Part shown: in pieces, positions 60,217 through 64,000 of the stretch | Position numbering within the stretch: the first letter of the stretch is position 1 | Layout of the letters: each line of letters starts with the position of its first letter | Assembly: GCA_018696395.1 (NCBI GenBank) | Contig: JABHQR010000011.1 | Coordinates: forward strand, 1-64,000 | DNA from: an archaeon | Lineage (GTDB): Archaea; Nanobdellota; Nanobdellia; Woesearchaeales; GW2011-AR9 | Direction of reading: 5' to 3' | Length of the DNA stretch: 64,000 nt | Notes under the pieces: model-generated | Seen by the model: the letters and a program-made list of their open reading frames with translations, nothing else | The model's database searches: none | What the model was told of the DNA's origin: nothing | Position numbers and translations under genes: made by a program

Positions 60217-61758
60217 ATGGTAAGCGTAATAACACCAGGAACTTTGGAAATTGAAGAACAAGTGCCAGAAGAAGAAGTTATTCTAGAAGATAAAGTAATT
60301 GACTTTCTTAATTCAGAACAACATCAGTTACTTGATAGAGAAAAACTTATTGATTTTCATAAACTTCCTGTTATCAAAGCATTTTATAATGCTAACAAAA
60401 GAGTAAGTAAAAATAGTACTTTTTGTTCAAGATTAGAAGATCATATCACTGAAGCAGTTAAATTGTATGATTTATTAGATCGTGGTCAAAAAGAAAATTT
60501 AGGAATTTTAACATCTTTGTACACAGAACTTAAATTTGGTCGTAATGCAGATCAGGTGTTACATTTAAAAAATCTTGACTTTTTGAATGATCTGGGTTTA
60601 GCTGGTAAAGATTATTTACTTAACAATTTAACAAATACAATCATTGAATATGTTGATTGTGAGGGTGGATCGAACATATTATCTAATTGTAATGGTGTAA
60701 TAATTGGTAAAGTCAGTTGTGAACATGTTGACTTTTTTGGTTCAAATTCTAATAATTTAAAAGTTTATGAAATTGATCACAGTGGAAGTAATTTTGGTGC
60801 CACTAGTAATAACTTATTAGTACAGTACATTAAAATGGCCGGATGTAGTTTTGGTTTCAGTAGTAAAAATTGTAAAGTTGATGAAGTTGATATTACTGAT
60901 AGTGGGTTTGCTGTTAAGAGTAAAGATTTTCATCTTACTAGTGCTAAAAAAGTAGGGATGAATTTTGGAACCAATTCAACAAATTTAAATTTTGTAAAAA
61001 TAGGCGATGTTGGAGATCATTTTGGTTTAAGTTCATTAAATTTATCCGGAATAGAAATTACTGGTAAAGTTGGTACTGGTTTTGGTAGTGAGAGTAATGG
61101 TTTAACTGTTGATAAAATCAATGAAGTTGGTGACAGGTTTGGTTCTCTTTCTAAAACAATGACTATTGGTAGTATAAGTAAGGCACATTCTTCTTTAGGT
61201 ATAGATAGTGAAGATTTGTCAATAGGTTATGTTGGAATAGCTTTAGAAAATTTTGGGAGAGAATCAAGATACTTGAAAGTTAAAAATATTGGGCTGGTTT
61301 TATCTGATAGATTTGGGGAAAAAAGTCATAATATGGAAATAGGAAGAGTAGGTGAATTTCTTCTGTACAAAAATGGAACTTTTGGTGGTTCTGCAGTAGG
61401 CATGTATGTTTTCAAAATTGATAAAATGAGTATATATAATCATAATGCAAATAATGCCTCTGTTGATTTCCGAAATTATGAAACTATTCTAAAAAATGGA
61501 AAATCAATTATTAGGTCCCCTTTTGAAATAGAAGAGATTGAATTTTTGTTTAGTGGGCAACATTCATTGAATAAATCAAAGACAGTTGGGCCAAATGATT
61601 ATGCATTTAGGGTTAAAGTTGAAAGTGAATATAAAATATTCACCGATCGAAAGGCAAACGAATGTTTGCCCCAGTTAGGAGAAAAATTTGGTTATGCTGA
61701 ATATGATAAAACAATGAACTTGTTAAATGTATCAGTGGGTGATCCTGATGAATTATAA
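60217..61758 (+). CDS. Tagged cluster protein C with 19-20-residue solenoid repeats
   Basis: N-terminus VITPGTLEIEEQVPEE; about 11-12 repeats of VxxIxxxGxxFGxxSxNLx. Confidence 0.75.
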   Translation: MVSVITPGTLEIEEQVPEEEVILEDKVIDFLNSEQHQLLDREKLIDFHKLPVIKAFYNANKRVSKNSTFCSRLEDHITEAVKLYDLLDRGQKENLGILTSLYTELKFGRNADQVLHLKNLDFLNDLGLAGKDYLLNNLTNTIIEYVDCEGGSNILSNCNGVIIGKVSCEHVDFFGSNSNNLKVYEIDHSGSNFGATSNNLLVQYIKMAGCSFGFSSKNCKVDEVDITDSGFAVKSKDFHLTSAKKVGMNFGTNSTNLNFVKIGDVGDHFGLSSLNLSGIEITGKVGTGFGSESNGLTVDKINEVGDRFGSLSKTMTIGSISKAHSSLGIDSEDLSIGYVGIALENFGRESRYLKVKNIGLVLSDRFGEKSHNMEIGRVGEFLLYKNGTFGGSAVGMYVFKIDKMSIYNHNANNASVDFRNYETILKNGKSIIRSPFEIEEIEFLFSGQHSLNKSKTVGPNDYAFRVKVESEYKIFTDRKANECLPQLGEKFGYAEYDKTMNLLNVSVGDPDEL

Positions 61759-61845
61759 TCAAGTGGTATGGTGTGATGTTAAAAAAATAATTAGAATATA
61801 AAATAAACAAAATAAAAATAAAAATTAAAATAAAGGTAAATAAAA

Positions 61846-62736
61846 ATGGCAAAAGTAATACAACCAAAAACACCAGAAATAGAAGGGCCAGTTCAAGGAG
61901 AACAAGGAGATCTGTCTGATATAAGTGATGATGATAGAATTGTTGTAGCTAATAGTGAGTTTGAACTTCATTGTATTGGTAAGATGATTCAAGCCCATAG
62001 TAAAACTTTGAGAAAGGAATATGAGTTAAATCGTGGCGAGTCAATGTGTCTTGCAAAATATGTTGGTTTCAACGATAAGATGGAATTATGTGCTTCAGAT
62101 TTGGATAGGGATGATTTTTTAGATCTTGTTGAATTGGCTGATTCTAATTTAGGAAATATAATTAAAAATACTAATCTAAAAACTTTGTTTCCAGATGTAA
62201 TTAATGTAGAAATAGGCGAACCAATTCCACCAGATAATAGATTTTATCATAAAGCTGTAAATGCATACAAAGAAAAGTTTGGAAATGTATTAAAAAGATC
62301 TAAAGGTAGTTTAATCATTCCAGATATGTACTGTGTCCCTCTATTTTTTCCTGATGGTATGGGTCAATTATTTATAGAATATCTTGGGTATATGGGGACT
62401 GATAAACCAAAAACTTACAATGGTGGAGACCCCATGTTTTTTGTTGCAAGTGATTTTCATGGAAATAAATACTTAGGATCAAATAATTTTTGGAGTGGCG
62501 TAAGTTTATTTTGCCCTGATAAGGTTTTAAACTTAATAAGTCAGTTAGATTCTAAATCAGAAGAGTTTGATTTAGTTGGTTTAATGGAGAAGTATGGTCA
62601 GTTCGAATCAACTTATCAGAAAGAGATTAAACAAAAAGATGGTACTGGGTTACAATTTGTTGACCTCACTAATTTAACTCAAAATTTACATGTAATGTAT
62701 CAATCTAGGGTAGAGAGTCTTACAAAGAAAAGCTAA
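61846..62736 (+). CDS. Tagged cluster protein D (N-terminus VIQPKTPEIEGPVQGE)
   Basis: Paralogous to 59276-60181: LDRDDFLDLVELADSNLGNIIKNTNLKTLFP. Confidence 0.75.
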   Translation: MAKVIQPKTPEIEGPVQGEQGDLSDISDDDRIVVANSEFELHCIGKMIQAHSKTLRKEYELNRGESMCLAKYVGFNDKMELCASDLDRDDFLDLVELADSNLGNIIKNTNLKTLFPDVINVEIGEPIPPDNRFYHKAVNAYKEKFGNVLKRSKGSLIIPDMYCVPLFFPDGMGQLFIEYLGYMGTDKPKTYNGGDPMFFVASDFHGNKYLGSNNFWSGVSLFCPDKVLNLISQLDSKSEEFDLVGLMEKYGQFESTYQKEIKQKDGTGLQFVDLTNLTQNLHVMYQSRVESLTKKS

Positions 62737-62845
62737 ACATTTTCTTTTTAATTTTTATAACTCAAATTAAAATAAATTGGAAATAAAGTAAACAAAATAA
62801 AAACAATAAAAATACAATCTTGAGAAAATAAGCAAAACCAAAAAA

Positions 62846-64000
62846 ATGACTGCAATCGTAACAACTACATTGGAAGATGCCATCAGAGGATGGGAAAGGA
62901 TAGTCAAAGTAGAATGTCCACTGTTTCAAATGCCAGTAGTTACTGTTGATCCTGATCCAAACTCAAAATCGTTATGGTCATTTGCAACAGATTGTAGTCA
63001 AGTGATGGCTAATTTGTATAAACCAGTAGAAATTGATAAAAAATTTGAAACTATTGTTGCTAAATTGTACCAAACTGCGTATGGTAATCAAGCTAATACT
63101 ACTGCTCAATCTTTAATAAGTTCAATATTTTCTAAAAAGAAAAACAATGATGATGAATTTAAAAGAACTTTATCTTTTCATAACAGTTTATCTTTGTTAA
63201 TCCATGAACTGTTTCATCCAAGATATATGCCTGATAGTACTAAAAGAATTGATGAAGAAACTAATGAAGTAATTTTAGGTGATAAAGAGCTAATTCATAA
63301 AGCGATTTATGAAGGTATTAAAGAAGCTTTACCAACGGATTCTGAAAAAGATTTACTTACTAAAACCCGAAATGTAGAAAATGCTGTATGGGATTTTTGT
63401 ATTGACACATTTCAATATTATTTTATATCTCAAAATAAAGATTTGGCAAGAACTTTGTCTAGGGAATTGAAAAAGTCAGGTTACCAAATTGATGGGAAAG
63501 AAATCGGACATTTTCCAGAAGGAGTAATACCTATTTTTGATGTAGTAAGTTATTCAGATCAAGATAAGCTTGATAAAAGTGTAATTGGATTAAATAGATA
63601 TACATATTCATTATTGTTTTGTGGAGATTTAGATACAAGAAAAAACTTGTTAAATTATTTCGGTGATAAAATTAGAAAAGGTGGAGTGCACAATATTGAA
63701 AATTTAGTTTCCAGTTCATTAAAAGGAATAATCTCTAAAATTGATAACGATACTTTACTAGAAAAAGGAATTGTTATGAAAAAGTATCAATATTCAGTTG
63801 ATCAAATTTTAGCTGACCAATTATCTCAAAATTATGATAATCAATATCTTGTTGAAACCATGACTTCTTTGTTTATGGACAAAAAAACAAGGTATGATGC
63901 TATTAAAGGTTTTATCAAACCATTAGCACATTTAATTACAGTACAAAATTATGAACAAAGGGGTGGCGGTTCTGGTCAAGGACAGGGTCAAGGTCAACCC
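62846..64000 (+). CDS. Metallopeptidase-like protein, possibly VWA-linked (truncated by window end)
   Basis: Open frame from ATG 62846 to window end (385 codons, no stop): MTAIVTTTLEDAIRGWERIVKVECPLFQM...SLSLLIHELFHPRYMPDS...NVENAVWDFCIDTFQYY...RGGGSGQGQGQGQP. HExxH plus downstream N-x-x-x-A-x-x-D helix resembles DUF2201-type metallopeptidase domains. Confidence 0.7.
   Translation, partial: MTAIVTTTLEDAIRGWERIVKVECPLFQMPVVTVDPDPNSKSLWSFATDCSQVMANLYKPVEIDKKFETIVAKLYQTAYGNQANTTAQSLISSIFSKKKNNDDEFKRTLSFHNSLSLLIHELFHPRYMPDSTKRIDEETNEVILGDKELIHKAIYEGIKEALPTDSEKDLLTKTRNVENAVWDFCIDTFQYYFISQNKDLARTLSRELKKSGYQIDGKEIGHFPEGVIPIFDVVSYSDQDKLDKSVIGLNRYTYSLLFCGDLDTRKNLLNYFGDKIRKGGVHNIENLVSSSLKGIISKIDNDTLLEKGIVMKKYQYSVDQILADQLSQNYDNQYLVETMTSLFMDKKTRYDAIKGFIKPLAHLITVQNYEQRGGGSGQGQGQGQP

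Noticed and set aside
61640-61873. Minus-strand ORF in the tagged cluster
   Set aside because: Antisense, Phe/Leu/Ile-rich translation of an A-rich intergenic leader.
1-64000. CRISPR array, rRNA operon, SRP RNA or RNase P RNA
   Set aside because: No regularly spaced repeats, and none of the conserved rRNA, SRP domain IV or RNase P core sequences were found by reading.

Overview
AT-rich archaeal chromosomal window. The gene set (L1-P0-P1 ribosomal operon, Orc1/Cdc6, archaeal S15 and L37e, LSm, translin, class I LysRS, SRP54, XPD/Rad3 helicase) together with BHB-type tRNA introns suggests a small-genome DPANN-type lineage (Woesearchaeota/Pacearchaeota-like); that placement is inference. Housekeeping genes include four aminoacyl-tRNA synthetases (ThrS, SerS, ArgS, LysRS-I), UMP kinase, a divergent PurA, a HAM1-like pyrophosphatase and CutA, mixed with many lineage-specific hypotheticals and putative lipoproteins. 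All three tRNAs found (Gly-TCC, Gln-TTG, Arg-TCG) are interrupted by introns. tRNA-Gln carries two non-canonical introns, one in the D-loop and one in the T-arm, and sits beside a LAGLIDADG protein and a direct repeat that includes the tRNA 3' end. The strongest candidate for an undescribed system is the right-hand block (about 56.5-64 kb, running off the window): a MoxR-type AAA+ ATPase, a protein with an HExxH metallopeptidase motif, three apparent paralogues, and a 19-20-residue-repeat solenoid protein. Four of these proteins start with the same short peptide ([VI]xPxTLExEexv). Several structured-RNA candidates also stand out, notably a tandem pair of covarying elements at 1818-2154. No CRISPR arrays, rRNAs or insertion sequences were seen. 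All calls were made by eye with no database search.
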